In this document: positions 36,882 to 47,807 of the stretch, piece after piece
Layout of the letters: every line of letters starts with the position of its first letter
How positions within the stretch are numbered: the stretch's first letter is position 1
DNA from: Varroa destructor
Lineage: Eukaryota; Arthropoda; Arachnida; Mesostigmata; Varroidae
Length of the DNA: 64,000 bases
Reading direction: 5' to 3'
NCBI RefSeq assembly: GCF_002443255.2
Contig: NW_019211458.1
Span: 12,502,578 to 12,566,577 of the forward strand
Notes under the pieces: model-generated
Databases searched by the model: none
What the model was told of the DNA's origin: nothing
The model's input: the letters and a program-made list of their open reading frames with translations, nothing else
Program-made: the position numbers and the translations under genes

Positions 36882-37599
36882 CGCTCGAGATAGTGGGTCC
36901 TAACTAGCCGATTCGGGATCGTCTTAAAGGTTTTCTGTGAAGAATTGTTCTGCCTCAGCTAATGTTCATACTATGAGAAAACAGACTCGATCGGGATGCC
37001 AGACCCAGCTGAATATATTTACGTGTGATTACCATTTATGTGACGACAGTATTTAGAAATAAATAATTAAATCGTTTCAGTTATAGGTTGGCAATTCAAG
37101 TCAGAGTTACTTACGGTACGTACAAAAGCAAGAGAGAAGCCAGACTTCGTTACACGCAAGAAGCGATACGCTGTACGTTAAGGTGTTGTTTCTTTCACGT
37201 CTTTCTTTCAACTATTCGCGGATTGTATGATGATTGCACTTCTGGGTCGCAGTCGAGACTGTAGTGGGGAATATCTTGGTAAACGTAGAATTACTTTTTA
37301 CGCTAACGAAACGATGTTAAATTATTATTAGATAATATAATAATAATAAATGCTAATTTGCAGGACACACATTCTTTGTGCGAGTTCGAGACGTTTTTTC
37401 AGATTAATCTAGTGTTTCAAAATAAAGGTCGACGTCAAAAGCGACACTACGCAGTGATAAAATATTCGCACCTATAGGTTCGGTTTGCTAACTATAGACG
37501 TAATATAGAGAGATAAACGTAAACTATGGCATACGCTTCTCATGCTACCAGCTACCTATAGGTGCCATTTGATGCTGTGACGCCCGAATTGTGTATATA
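36882..37599. other. no gene recognised
   Basis: AT-rich, with an ATT/AAT-rich run at about 37321-37350. Around 37480-37510 a plus frame reads NYRRNIER, which may be the first surviving trace of the RT relic that follows. Confidence 0.5.
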
Positions 37600-38210
37600 A
37601 TTGACTGAACTCGGTTATTAGTTGCCAATGTAATAGTTTTTCATTGGGTCGTAGTAGCCAAGGTACACAACAGGACACATCGTGTTTTCTATACTCTTAT
37701 ATAAATTATGATAAAATTAAATAAAAAACAATCTGTTTTTCCTTATACTGTTTGTAAGAAGCACAGTTTATATATGATAATGTGAACATCTGGGAGAGTT
37801 TTTCCGGCGGGTACGGTTGTAACATGGACATCTGGACCCACATATTCTAGCTCTTGATTTCTCGAAAGCCTTTCGTCAGCATAATTACGAAATTAGTTAC
37901 AGTCTAGAGAGCCCGCCGTTCATTCGACTCGAACACCTCATAAGTCAGTAGAATATCCAGCAATATCTCGTAAAAAACAGTTTTGAAGACTGACTTGAGG
38001 TCAAAGTAAAAAAACGTTGAAGGTATAGAACGATTTGCCATTAGCGCTGAACCGCGTTAGCACTCGAGAAGATGACGGTGAGTACACAATACCAAACAGC
38101 AATGCGGGTAGAACTCTCTAAATTTAACTCGTGACCTCTCCAGTGAACAGTTTGAAGTATAGAATAAATAGAATCAGGTCAGCTTCCACTTAACGAAGCA
38201 TAAAAATTGT
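37600..38210 (+). mobile_element. decayed Jockey/CR1-type LINE, RT core fragment
   Basis: Plus-strand frames preserve an ordered set of RT landmarks. NSFSLGRSSQGTQQ at about 37635 matches the Q-H-G-F-R-x-G-R-S-x-x-T-Q box. NMDIWTHILALDFSKAF ending near 37873 matches the V-F-L-D-F-S-K-A-F-D block with the first catalytic Asp. FIRLEHLIS then QQYLVKNSFED matches the W-I-x-x-F-L-S-x-R-x-Q-x-V-x-V-N-x-x-x-S segment, followed by LEVK. The expected G-V-P-Q-G-S-V-L-G-P-L-L-F box is almost entirely deleted, and NDLPLAL follows at about 38030. STREDDGEYT sits where the F-A-D-D-C-x-I-Y active site should be. In-frame stops and the deletion show it is dead. The motif style (LDFSKAF) differs from the 10-11 kb relic, so this is a separate lineage. 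Confidence 0.78.
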
Positions 38211-39269
38211 ACACCCCTCTGTAGATAACTATATTATTTTCTGGAGCCGCTGTTTACTAACGAAATGAGTCACAAGAAATAGCGCACTGACTAGCAAAAT
38301 CGTGCACGCCCGTGGCAGATTCGTTAGTATTAAGATCGCAAATTATCTCCCTACGATAAACTGCAGCGTTATTATTCCATGAACCATTATTATCTAATAA
38401 ATAAAACGGACCAAAAAGCAACGCGACAACGATAGTGAACAAAACGTTCCTCTGATCCAATGACCATTTATCACACAACGGCCTATTGCATGGTTCAGTG
38501 GCTACATCGCTCTACACCGCAACTTATTAAGCCGTCAATTGAATGGCGGCGTCCTTGCTCACTCAGTAAACAAACAATAACATCTAGAAGAAAACACATA
38601 TGCAAACTTTTTGTTGAAAACGCAGACGTTACGCCAGCTATTGCTTTCATTTGAAATTGATTCTATTTTACGGTACTGGAGGTAGGAATAACAACGGGCA
38701 ACGCAAAGGTATACTGACGACTGCTCATAGGTCCAACTGTCCCCCGACACAACTTAGTGGGTAATGTATTTGCCCGCCAATATTAGGCACACATGGCCTA
38801 GGTTCGGATTCGGGCACAGACACGCTTCGTTTCGTGCTGGGAGTTAGGTGGGAACGCCTAAAAGTGACATCGGATGTAAAATAAGAAACATCGACAAAAA
38901 AAATGTTTGGAGTAACTTTCTTGAGGAATAACTTTGTAATGACGATCTTTATCTAGCTGTAATATTTATTCGTAGTGTCCTATGCATTGCGATCCGATAG
39001 AGAAAAGTGGAAATTCGGACAATCGGCTGTTTTCATTTGTTCACGTGATATTCTTAAACAAAGCAAGAATTAGTTTCACATCTTGTGAAATTAATCTACT
39101 GATGGCCAAGCAATCACTTAAGCCTCCTGTCAAAGGTATTAAAGACAAGGTAATCAACAGATAGTACAATATATTTAAGCTAATTTCCAAGCTTAACCAT
39201 CCCTCGAACGGGTGTCTACGTGGTGCTGATGGACCTTCAGTGAACGTTTTGTAGCGACCTGACGCTACT
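38211..39269. other. no gene recognised
   Basis: Possible unrecognisable remainder of the preceding LINE, then AT-rich sequence. Short frames at 38257-38750 on both strands are unplaced. Confidence 0.5.
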
Positions 39270-39401
39270 AGCTAATGAGTCTGGCGATAGTTATCGCATG
39301 GATGTTGAATATCACTCGGTGAACCCGCCGAGACCTTCGGAAAGACTCGAAGAAATGCTAGACGATGGGTGTAGCACTAGCGGCGTAAGTAGCTCGACCT
39401 G
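39270..39401 (+). CDS. weak candidate exon, unknown product
   Basis: An open frame reads ANESGDSYRMDVEYHSVNPP, then RPSERLEEMLDDGCSTS, and ends at a TAA. It is acidic and polar, and GC is raised locally. The AG just upstream lacks a good pyrimidine tract. No family is recognised. Confidence 0.15.
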
Positions 39402-39691
39402 CTAAGATGATAAATTTTTCAGGACAGCTTACAAAGATCCTTTATGTAAAGCATGGGATCACTACTGGTAATGCTGCTCCGTTTGCTGCCGCCGCTATCG
39501 GACGCTCAACATGCTGTACCAATGGCTGGTGGTGGATAGCCGCCGGTAACAGCACCGAAGCCTAAAGCAGTGGCAACGAGAAGCCGACATAAATGAACGA
39601 TACGCACAAAAACGCTTCCGACCTGACACACCTCCAAGACATAACCTCCCGTAGCCTACGTTATATAATATGCCATATCTTCCTGTACCGT

Positions 39692-39874
39692 TCATACGTT
39701 CATAACGCCGTCTGTACTAGTCTGAACAGCTCCAGTATTGCTCAACTTGCCCTTAAGGTTTGACATGTTGGTGCGGGGATCCAGGAAAAAATCTGCAAAA
39801 GTCCGCATTGTTTTGCAGAGCTCTTCGGGACCTGCAGAACTTGGATACATGAGTCGGTTAGGATATACGTACAA
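39692..39874 (-). CDS. weak candidate coding piece, unknown product
   Basis: The minus frame contains YPSSAGPEELCKTMRTFADF, then FLDPRTNMSNLKGKLSNTG and ends in TSTDGVMNV before a TGA. The composition looks protein-like and the GC is moderate, but the frame is short, lacks splice sites I trust, and belongs to no family I recognise. Confidence 0.18.
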   Translation of the reverse strand: MYVYPNRLMYPSSAGPEELCKTMRTFADFFLDPRTNMSNLKGKLSNTGAVQTSTDGVMNV

Positions 39875-41282
39875 ACTGGTCGGCCGACTCCTATGTAAAG
39901 AAAGCAGCAGATTTGAAGCGATGAGATCCTGAGGAATTTAAAGACTCGAACATGCATTGATCCAAAGGGCGGAAAGATTGGTGCCCAAGTGTCGAGGAAG
40001 CCTGGGCTTAAGCGGGTGTAGTCTAGAGACTGTGGGGGAAAGATCTAAGCTGAAGGAATCAGCGCACGGAGGGGCGTTATATCGGTCAGGTAACTAAAAA
40101 CGGGTCACGGTGCCACCACTTTAACTCCTGCTGATAAAATTCATGAATAACTCCGCATCGCGTCATTATCATACGAGGGGTTGCAGGCAGAGTGTAAGAT
40201 TGCAGGAACAAAGCCAGGAGCGATAAAAAAAGAACTTGCAAATTGTTAGGGCGAAGAGGACCTGGCAGTCGAAAGGGCTCCGTATATGTGCATTTGGTGC
40301 ACTTAGTTATCAGCTTAAAGTACCAAACCAACCTCAATCAATCAATTGTGAACAGTGGAACATTGTTCCCTATTTGGTTTGATTCATGTCTATAAAAATG
40401 TATGAGCAATGGTGTAACAAACCCGCGGTGAATATCATCGTTCTTGTCATAACTAAAGTGTTTGTTTACCATAAAAGGGGATACATTTCTAAAGGGTGGT
40501 CGGCGATACACATACGAAATCTAGAAATAATGTCAATGGATAGAGACTCTCGCTGTGAAACTGCGATGAACCACTGTAAAATTTGCCGTTAACTTGGATC
40601 GTCACTGAGCCGGAAGCCTAACAAACATGGCTTGTTATTTAGCAAAAGTACCCTGTTATGACACATAGAGATTCCGGTCTAGTATTCATTCAGTGCTTTC
40701 TAAATCGTACGATACCTTTGTCACTGTTGAGCTCATCATGAGCAGAGCAATTTTTGCTTTTGGACCAGCAGTAAAATAACTGAATGACGACTCTTTACTT
40801 CAGGATCTATACCGAACATCGCTGTCATAAGACATTCCATTTTTGTTCTTTTACAGGTAATGCGTGGCTGATTACTCTGACGAGTAGTATCAGTATTCTG
40901 ATCTTAATTGGTGGCTCTTATTTTTTAGTATATGATGACATTATTAGTGTTTGATGTTTTCCTATTACCTAATATGCTAACGGATTGATATTCTCTATTT
41001 GCTAAGAATTTCGGATACTTTTTCATTGACTTAAGAGAAACTGTAGTGAAATACGTGTCTGGTCTTGTAGTCCTTGTGTTGAATTGAAATCTACCAACAT
41101 TTCAACTTCGACAAAATTATTTGGTTTAAATACCTAGGTTACTAGAAAGACCAACCTTTCAGAGATTCGCCCACTTATATTGCCGGAAATAGCGATTCAT
41201 TCAACACAGCATTTTCAGCGTTACAAATGTTTAAAGCTAGATTATAATTGTTGCAGAAAGTTGGAAAAATGCAAGAGCTTAC
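39875..41282. other. no gene recognised
   Basis: AT-rich to mixed composition, short frames only. Confidence 0.55.
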
Positions 41283-41435
41283 CTTGAAACAATCGTACGA
41301 GAGCATCTCATAAAGTGCTGCGTGATTCATATACCTGATATTTTCTTTTTCATTGATTAAAGAAAGCAAGTTTTGGAAACCGTAAAGATCAATATTGCTT
41401 TCATTGATATAAAATCGAAATGCCTTATGCCGGAT
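41283..41435 (-). CDS. candidate exon with a strong donor, unknown product
   Basis: On the minus strand an open frame of about 51 codons ends at a near-consensus donor TTCAAG|GTAAGC (the GT is at 41281-41282). It reads HKAFRFYINESNIDLYGFQN, then LLSLINEKENIRYMNHAALY and EMLSYDCFK. The alternation of charged and hydrophobic residues suggests amphipathic helices, and the frame is not explained by base composition. An in-frame TAG lies just upstream, and a weak AG (CATAAG|GCA) near 41424 could be the acceptor. There is a faint likeness to the helical penta-EF-hand region of calpains, but the calcium-binding residues are not visible, so I do not assign it. Confidence 0.35.
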
Positions 41436-41878
41436 CTATCTGGCCTTAGAACAGCTGAAAGTTGTGAAAGCGTAATCAACGTCCGGAAACGGTTTGTCAC
41501 TCGCGTCTCCAGTTTTAGCCATTTAAGATGTTCTCAGTCAAGATAAAAATCACTCTGCCTGGATGCTGTTTTCAATTGAAGACTTGTAGTCGATCTTTTA
41601 CGACGCAAACTTCTCAGAGAAAAAACAAAAGATGAAACTGTTGCAAAGAAGCTGTTTATGAAAAGTACAACGTTGGTCGAACAGTGCTATGCTGAATGAA
41701 CATTCGAGCTGTGTTGTAAACCTTTTAACGTAGGGGGCATGAAACGTAAACCTTACTTTTTACAGAAAGACTATTTGATAACTGCACTCAACGCAATATT
41801 AAGCGATCCGGTTAAATTTTATTGCTTACAGTGATAGAAGCTTGACAGTTTCTACCTAGGCCCGTGTTTTATTTTTAG
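41436..41878. other. no gene recognised
   Basis: AT-rich. If the 41.28-41.43 kb piece is an exon, this would be its upstream intron on the minus strand. Confidence 0.5.
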
Positions 41879-42096
41879 TCGGCTCATTGTGGGCGTTGTG
41901 CGCTGTAGGGTCTTTTGATACGTGGATCCATTTGGTAAAAACGTATCCTATATTACATTCACACAAGAGCACAATTTCTGTGACCGTTAACGAAAACAGA
42001 GAGAGCCTGGCTAAATCGCTCCTTTTTTTTTTATCGAACGCCGTTTGCTTTTATAAAGATAAACCTGTCCTTCTCCTCATGCTTGCTTTAGGGTGA
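41879..42096 (+). CDS. weak candidate exon, unknown product
   Basis: A strong acceptor (CCCGTGTTTTATTTTTAG) ends at 41878 and an open frame of 71 codons follows to a TGA. It reads SLWALCAVGSFDTWIHLVK, then SHKSTISVTVNENRESLAK and a hydrophobic end. It is unrecognised and on the opposite strand from the 41.28 kb candidate. Confidence 0.2.
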
Positions 42097-42761
42097 CGTG
42101 GCTTGAGTCGAAAGTCTGGCGTCTAACCTTAGGTCTCTTGAGATTTAGAGACGTTAGCTATCAGCAGTTCATAGCAGCCAAAGTGGTGGTGGTAAGGCCG
42201 ACAGTAATCGATAACCCTCATCTTCCCATTGTTGACTCCTCTAATTCTCAATATCTTCCACCCATTCCAATGTGTGCTGCCTTCTGCTCTGTCATAGCAG
42301 ATCCTACGAATCCCCGCTGTCATTTCACCCCCGCTAACTGATTCGCATCTATTGCTAGATTGTTTGTCGGCTTCTCTGCCCACCAGTTGTTACCAGTAAC
42401 CCTCAAATTCTATCAAAGTATAATGACGTTAATCATACATAATGATTCTAATAATTCCTGGATAGCCGCGATAAATTTTTCCAAATTGTCATCATATAAC
42501 CATACTGCGTACCACCTTTGTGTACTCATCCATTCTGGAAGTACGCTAAGCTCAAACTCTTATGCGACTAGCCAAGGACAAAGTTGCACATACTTTTCAC
42601 TAAAGCATAGCAGGAATAAAATCACAGTGGTGCTGCTGCAGGGCGGGCGGTAATCTGTGTTATTCACGTGCATGCTTTGCGTAGGTAGCGTGCATATAGG
42701 TGCGCCGCGTATGGGGCGTCCCTCACGTGCTATGACGCTGCCTGAGTCGTGTTTTCTCTCG
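42097..42761. other. no gene recognised
   Basis: Two overlapping plus frames (42093-42341 and 42360-42653, up to 97 codons, Ser/Asn/Pro-rich) are unplaced. CACGTG words occur near 42667. Confidence 0.4.
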
Positions 42762-42808
42762 TTTTTTTTTTTTTTTTTTTTGTTAGATTAGGTTGGGTTA
42801 AGGTTCTC
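42762..42808. repeat. T20 tract followed by TTAGG-like sequence
   Basis: Twenty T run directly into GTTAGATTAGGTTGGGTTAAGG. The word TTAGG is the common arthropod telomere unit and related words recur here, but this is one short imperfect stretch. The T tract may be the poly-A tail of a minus-orientation insertion at higher coordinates. Confidence 0.45.
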
Positions 42809-45800
42809 GATCTTTTGCGCTTATGCGACTTCTTCTTTCTTTCCTAATCCTCCTTAATCCGCTTAATGATAATGGCGATACTGATGCTGGTGAGAGAGGC
42901 CCTAATCACAGCTGGCGCGATGTTCTGCTCCATTCCGTTCTTCTGCTGCTTCTGCAGCTACTTCTTGTGTTCGCCGTGCAAAGATAGATGGTCCCTTCAT
43001 TCCTCGGAACGGGGGGCAGAGGCAAACAGAAAGGAAAGCTAAAGAAGCCGAGTGAAACAAACCAAACGTGAACGAAAGATAGAATAGCAGAAATATGAAT
43101 TGTTCAAGAACCGTTAGAAAAGATAAGGCGGGAGAGGGGACATGTAAACAGGCGTATCCTTGACGTCGATTTTCGGGCGAATCCGAATGGCGGGCATCGC
43201 GCATAAAGAACGTTGCTTCGCCTAAGCCCTGTACAGTTTCCTATGGATCCCGCATGTGAATTCTGCTTCCTAAATCTATACCCGACGCCATCTTGTTCTG
43301 CAATGTTTATAACTATCTGGTGCGAAGTTGCCCCAGTAGGAAGCTTCATTCTAATTACCGTATTTCGTACTGTTAATTTTTATGATGGCTGATAGAGTTA
43401 AATAAGAAGTACATGGACTGAGGTGGGGACATTTTCCGACTAAAGAGTATTTGCAACTGGAATACGATTGAAAACTGTCAATGTACAATGACATCAATAA
43501 TTGAGCAAGAGAAAGCAATTAGATGGAGCTATAATAGTGCGTTAAGTGGGAAATCCTAGTGATTAAAGGGAAAGCATTTTTTTATTTTCGAAGGTTGTGT
43601 GGTGTGTCGTTAAGAGGCTAGTGACACAGATAATCACTACAGACAAATTTTTTTTTTTTCGGCTAAACGAGTGCAATTCTATAAGTTTATATCGGTTTCT
43701 GAAGTTAACGGGCAACAAAATGCACAGTTTGGGTTCTGTTGCTTAAAATACTACTACAATACTATAATAACAAGCGACCTTTTAAGGTAAAACAAACGAC
43801 TATATATCAGTCAACAAATTCTAAATCCTTGAAGCTTTGTTTGCATCGATTACATAGGATATGCAGTTTTGAAAAAAATCTTAGGATGTTTAATTGCACT
43901 AACTTAAACTTCGAACTAACTACGATAATATGAGAAAAATGATTTTTTTTACTAAGCAGAATGAGCTTGCCACACATCGGCACGTACTTCTGTTCATCAG
44001 TCTGCATTGTGTATAATAAGCAACATTTTTATGAAGGTCAGCAGGATGTCGGCAAATGTTGACGTTACGCAAACCAACTAGAAAGTGGACCGTTCAATCC
44101 GGTCGAGATATCTGTCAAAACAGACACATGCTGGGACGTGTCCTTCTATATTAAAGGGCTTAACAAGCAGAAGAATGTTTAGCCAGATGTTTACTAAGGT
44201 TAAGTAATTTTCGTGTCCTGCACGGCCAGTAAAATCGGCCGTCTACTACACTGCGGTATGTTGTAGACAGTAACCGATGTAGCAGTTGGCCTAGGTCTAA
44301 GGAGGCAACTAAACAGAAGGTCAGTACACTTCAGCCGTTTTTTCTGCTTCTAAATAGGACCTGCATGAATTTTCTTGCATTTTTTATTTAATCGATTTGT
44401 ATCTCGCTTGGCATAATGACAAGAGCTTCTTAATTGCACACGTCCATTTAGTTTTTTTTAATGCGCCAGAAAAGGAATACTGCATTTAATACGGACTAAG
44501 AACAATTTAGCTTGCTCATATTCAGCTCATACTTTTGATTGATCTCTACCGAATCCTGTCTAAAACAGAGTTGTGTATTAAATTCTATTTGAATACGTTG
44601 GCATTGATAAATAGCATATACGTTCAGAGGCATGATGCACGACGGAACAGTTGCTATATCAGGTGAGATCACTTGTGTTGTTCAGTGTGCAAACAATCAC
44701 CTTTCGCTGTAGGAAAATCCGAACGTTTTTCGTACCGTTGCCGTTCTTAGATACGTTCCATCGATTTCTCCTTTCCCATAACCTCTTATTACTCTTCAGG
44801 CATACGAGACTAACTTTTCGTAGAGATGCAACGGCAATTCGCTATTCGTCTGAATGCTTACTCCTTACTGATTGGTCATACAGATCGACAGATATTATCT
44901 AACCGGATCGTGTCCGGCTGATGATCGACAAAGTTCGCTGAGAGGAAGGCATGCAAGCTCCAGTGGTTCTCGGTGCTCAAAAAACCGGCTAGCACGTTAG
45001 AAATCGCAATGCCCGCCCATAAGGAAGAGTCGTACCACCTCGTAGGTAACAAGAATATTTTCCATTGTTGAAACCACATTTGTGTCTGCATTCTGATCCG
45101 CTTTCAAAGCGGAGTTGACTTACAGCAGACAAATGCGCCGAAGACTATATGTGCATAGCTTGGTGCGATGGAACAGAATATGTGATAGAGTTTACCGGAG
45201 AATTTTCTCTGGACTTTAGCTAAGCCGCGTTTTCGCGCTCTATTAGCAAGCGACTCTAAAATCCTTTGGACGTTTATTTAGGTAACTATATCTTTTTTCA
45301 TCTAAAACGACATACATGTATCAGTTGTTACCTTTGGTAAGACGTTCCATTTAGCCTTTCTCGATTACAGATCGATTCGTCCATAAAAATAGTTGTTCTC
45401 GAAAATCGCTCCTACAACATCCTATAGGTTTATCTTTCCAAGCCACTTGAAGGCGTATACGACCACACTTCGAATGGGACGAGATGAATGGGTCGACAGC
45501 GGTAGTTTAATGCGATAAAACCTAAAAAAATTAATCGAAAATGGAGCGTAGTACGTATATGCTTACGTTTTTTTTTTTATCGAACTATTGGAGCTATTAT
45601 AAGGGATCCTTGAACTCCATTGGCAGATATGTGTCAGTGGCCACGCGGCGCAACCGGAGACGATCCGACTCGAGAATACTTTCGTTTAATAACATTATGA
45701 GTTGTATAATGATGCGAAAACGTCAAAAGTATTACGTCCGAAAATGGAGCAGAACATGCTAATCGTCTAAAAAAAAAAATTACCATTTTAAGCTGTTTAA

Positions 45801-47453
45801 GCAAAACAAGAATTATATACTATCGCAGCTTACAGTGCTCTGATTCTGAGGACCACCTGATTCACACGTTGATAAAGTCCATAGGAAAATCGATTCAGTA
45901 AGGGGCAATAAGAGTATTATGTTATACAACCTATTCTAGATTCAACAACGCATTATCAACGGACTACAGAAACATAGAGGTAGTTTTGCCGGAAATTGTC
46001 TCATTGAGGAATTACGACAGGGATTAAAAAGTGCTGAAGCACAGTCATGAAATAAACTTTTCATTGATTTCACGGGTACTGTTTACGGGAGATTGCCGCT
46101 AATCTGAATAAAGTCATTTTCAAACTACGATTGCTCGATTTATATAATATACGACTGAATTCAACAACATCAGTTAAACCCGACACTGTACATTGAGTCG
46201 ATGCCCCCGTTTTAAGCAAACCGATACGAATCCTTAACGAAGCTGTTATAGATTAATGAAGAGCTTGTAACTCTACTAATTAGTAGTGGTCCGCTTAAAA
46301 TGTACACTTTCAGACACTGCTGCTGTCCTGAATGCGGAAAAAACAGACAGTTCAATTCTGATTGCACTCGGACGGTGACGGATTTTTTGGGCAACACGGT
46401 GGATCGTTGCTCCCAGGTCTTCACGGCTAAGTGGGCTGTACAGCCCTATGCAGAACTCACTAATTATTGTGACCTAATGCTCATCTGTAGGCTTCTAAAA
46501 CGACAATCAATATGACAAGCCCAAAAACCGTCATGCGGACCAACTGGAACCACTCTCTCCGTTAACTTTTCTAACTTGGCCAACGCCACTTAGCAGCATA
46601 TTGGTATACAAACATTATCTCTAAATAAATGATTCTAAATATAGTTTCATATAAACCTTTGCGGGGGTTTGGAAAATGCAGACATTTGTTGCTATTATGG
46701 TATAATGTGTCCTCGTGTCACCAAGGTGTCCCGAGTCGAATGTTTCATGCTATTAAACATATTTTTCTTGCTCTGTTTGTATTTTCTTTGCAGTCTCTTT
46801 CTTCGAAAACAAGTAGCATTGGTTCAACGCCTGTACGATGGCTAGCCATCTAACGACCGGAAGGTGAACTGACGACTAGCTGACATCTCCCTTGAGGCGT
46901 TTTATACATTCTCCCTTTTACCCTCACTACGCTACCTTCTCACTCATAACATAGGCAGCACACTCACCGACAGAATCCAACAGAAACGTACTCACAAATA
47001 CACAGTGGGTAGAAGCACCTTCTACCTGGCACTACATCCTTTTCAGTCCTAGCTAGCCGCCATTGCCACCGCCACCACTGGAAGTCTTACGCTGGTATAC
47101 GAACGCCTAGCGGGCGGGCCGTAAACCTCCCTAAAGCGTCACGAAAAAAAATAGCTGTACAGGCGACCAAGAAGAAATGCCAAACCCGCCTGCCGAACCT
47201 GAGTCGGAGAGGATGGGTTAAAGGAGCCCGTAAAGGAGTAGCTAGCGAGGAGTACTACAGCCAACTTGGTAGCAGTGCTAATACTAGGGGTTGGGAAAGG
47301 AGAAAGAGATATCTCGATCGATAGCCTCCTCCAGAAGGTGCGTTTATGTTTTTTAGCTGCAAGAGTTTTATCGCGAAAGCGGTATAAGTATACGTCGACC
47401 CAGCTTGTGTATTTTGTCATGTGTAGAATACTTCAGGGAAGAAGATGTTTTAC
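42809..47453. other. no gene recognised
   Basis: A minus-strand frame at 42902-43204 is largely the complement of a purine-rich strand. Frames at 44651-44902, 44876-45091, 45541-45762 and 46300-46515 (the last with CCCPECGKN) are unplaced. GC rises from about 47030. Confidence 0.45.
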
Positions 47454-47807
47454 CGCTGCACAAAACGACGAGCCGTCGATACGCTGTTCTCCTGAGCTCT
47501 CGGCGAATCGACAACGGTCGTTACTTCTTGAGACTGCTTAGAAGTCACTGAATAGTTGAAGAAAGAAAGCCGAGTTTCTTTTGCGCTGAGCAAATCCACC
47601 GCTGTGATTTCGCTTGAATTTGCTTGTGTTTGTCTGAACGATTCGAGGTTTAGTAGCAACGAGGCGACGAGCCCCGGAGGGAAGAGGGATCGTTGCGGAT
47701 AGCCACTGGTCCAACGAAAAACCACGTCTCTATTGCTGTTTTGCGTCGAATAAGGCATACCAAATTTATTAGCTTGTTTGGATACGCTCCCGTCTACGGG
47801 GAATTGT
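47454..47807 (-). CDS. candidate internal exon of 354 bp, unknown product
   Basis: The minus strand carries an acceptor (GAGCATCTCCACAGTTTCAG just above 47807) and a donor (GCAGCG|GTAAAAC at 47453). The 354 bp between them is open in one frame and phase-symmetric (a multiple of three). It reads QFPVDGSVSKQANKFGMPYS, later DVVFRWTSGYPQRSLFPPG, then LLLNLESFRQTQANSSEIT and, near the end, VVDSPRAQENSVSTARRF. Codon use has many G/C third positions and the block is GC-richer than its flanks. It is Ser/Gln-rich and probably disordered, with no recognised domain. The plus strand has a shorter overlapping frame. This is the best-bounded exon candidate in the window. Confidence 0.35.

Noticed and set aside
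46300..46515. CCCPECGKN as a zinc-ribbon gene
   Set aside because: There is a single Cys cluster without a second pair at the right spacing. The opposite strand is equally open.
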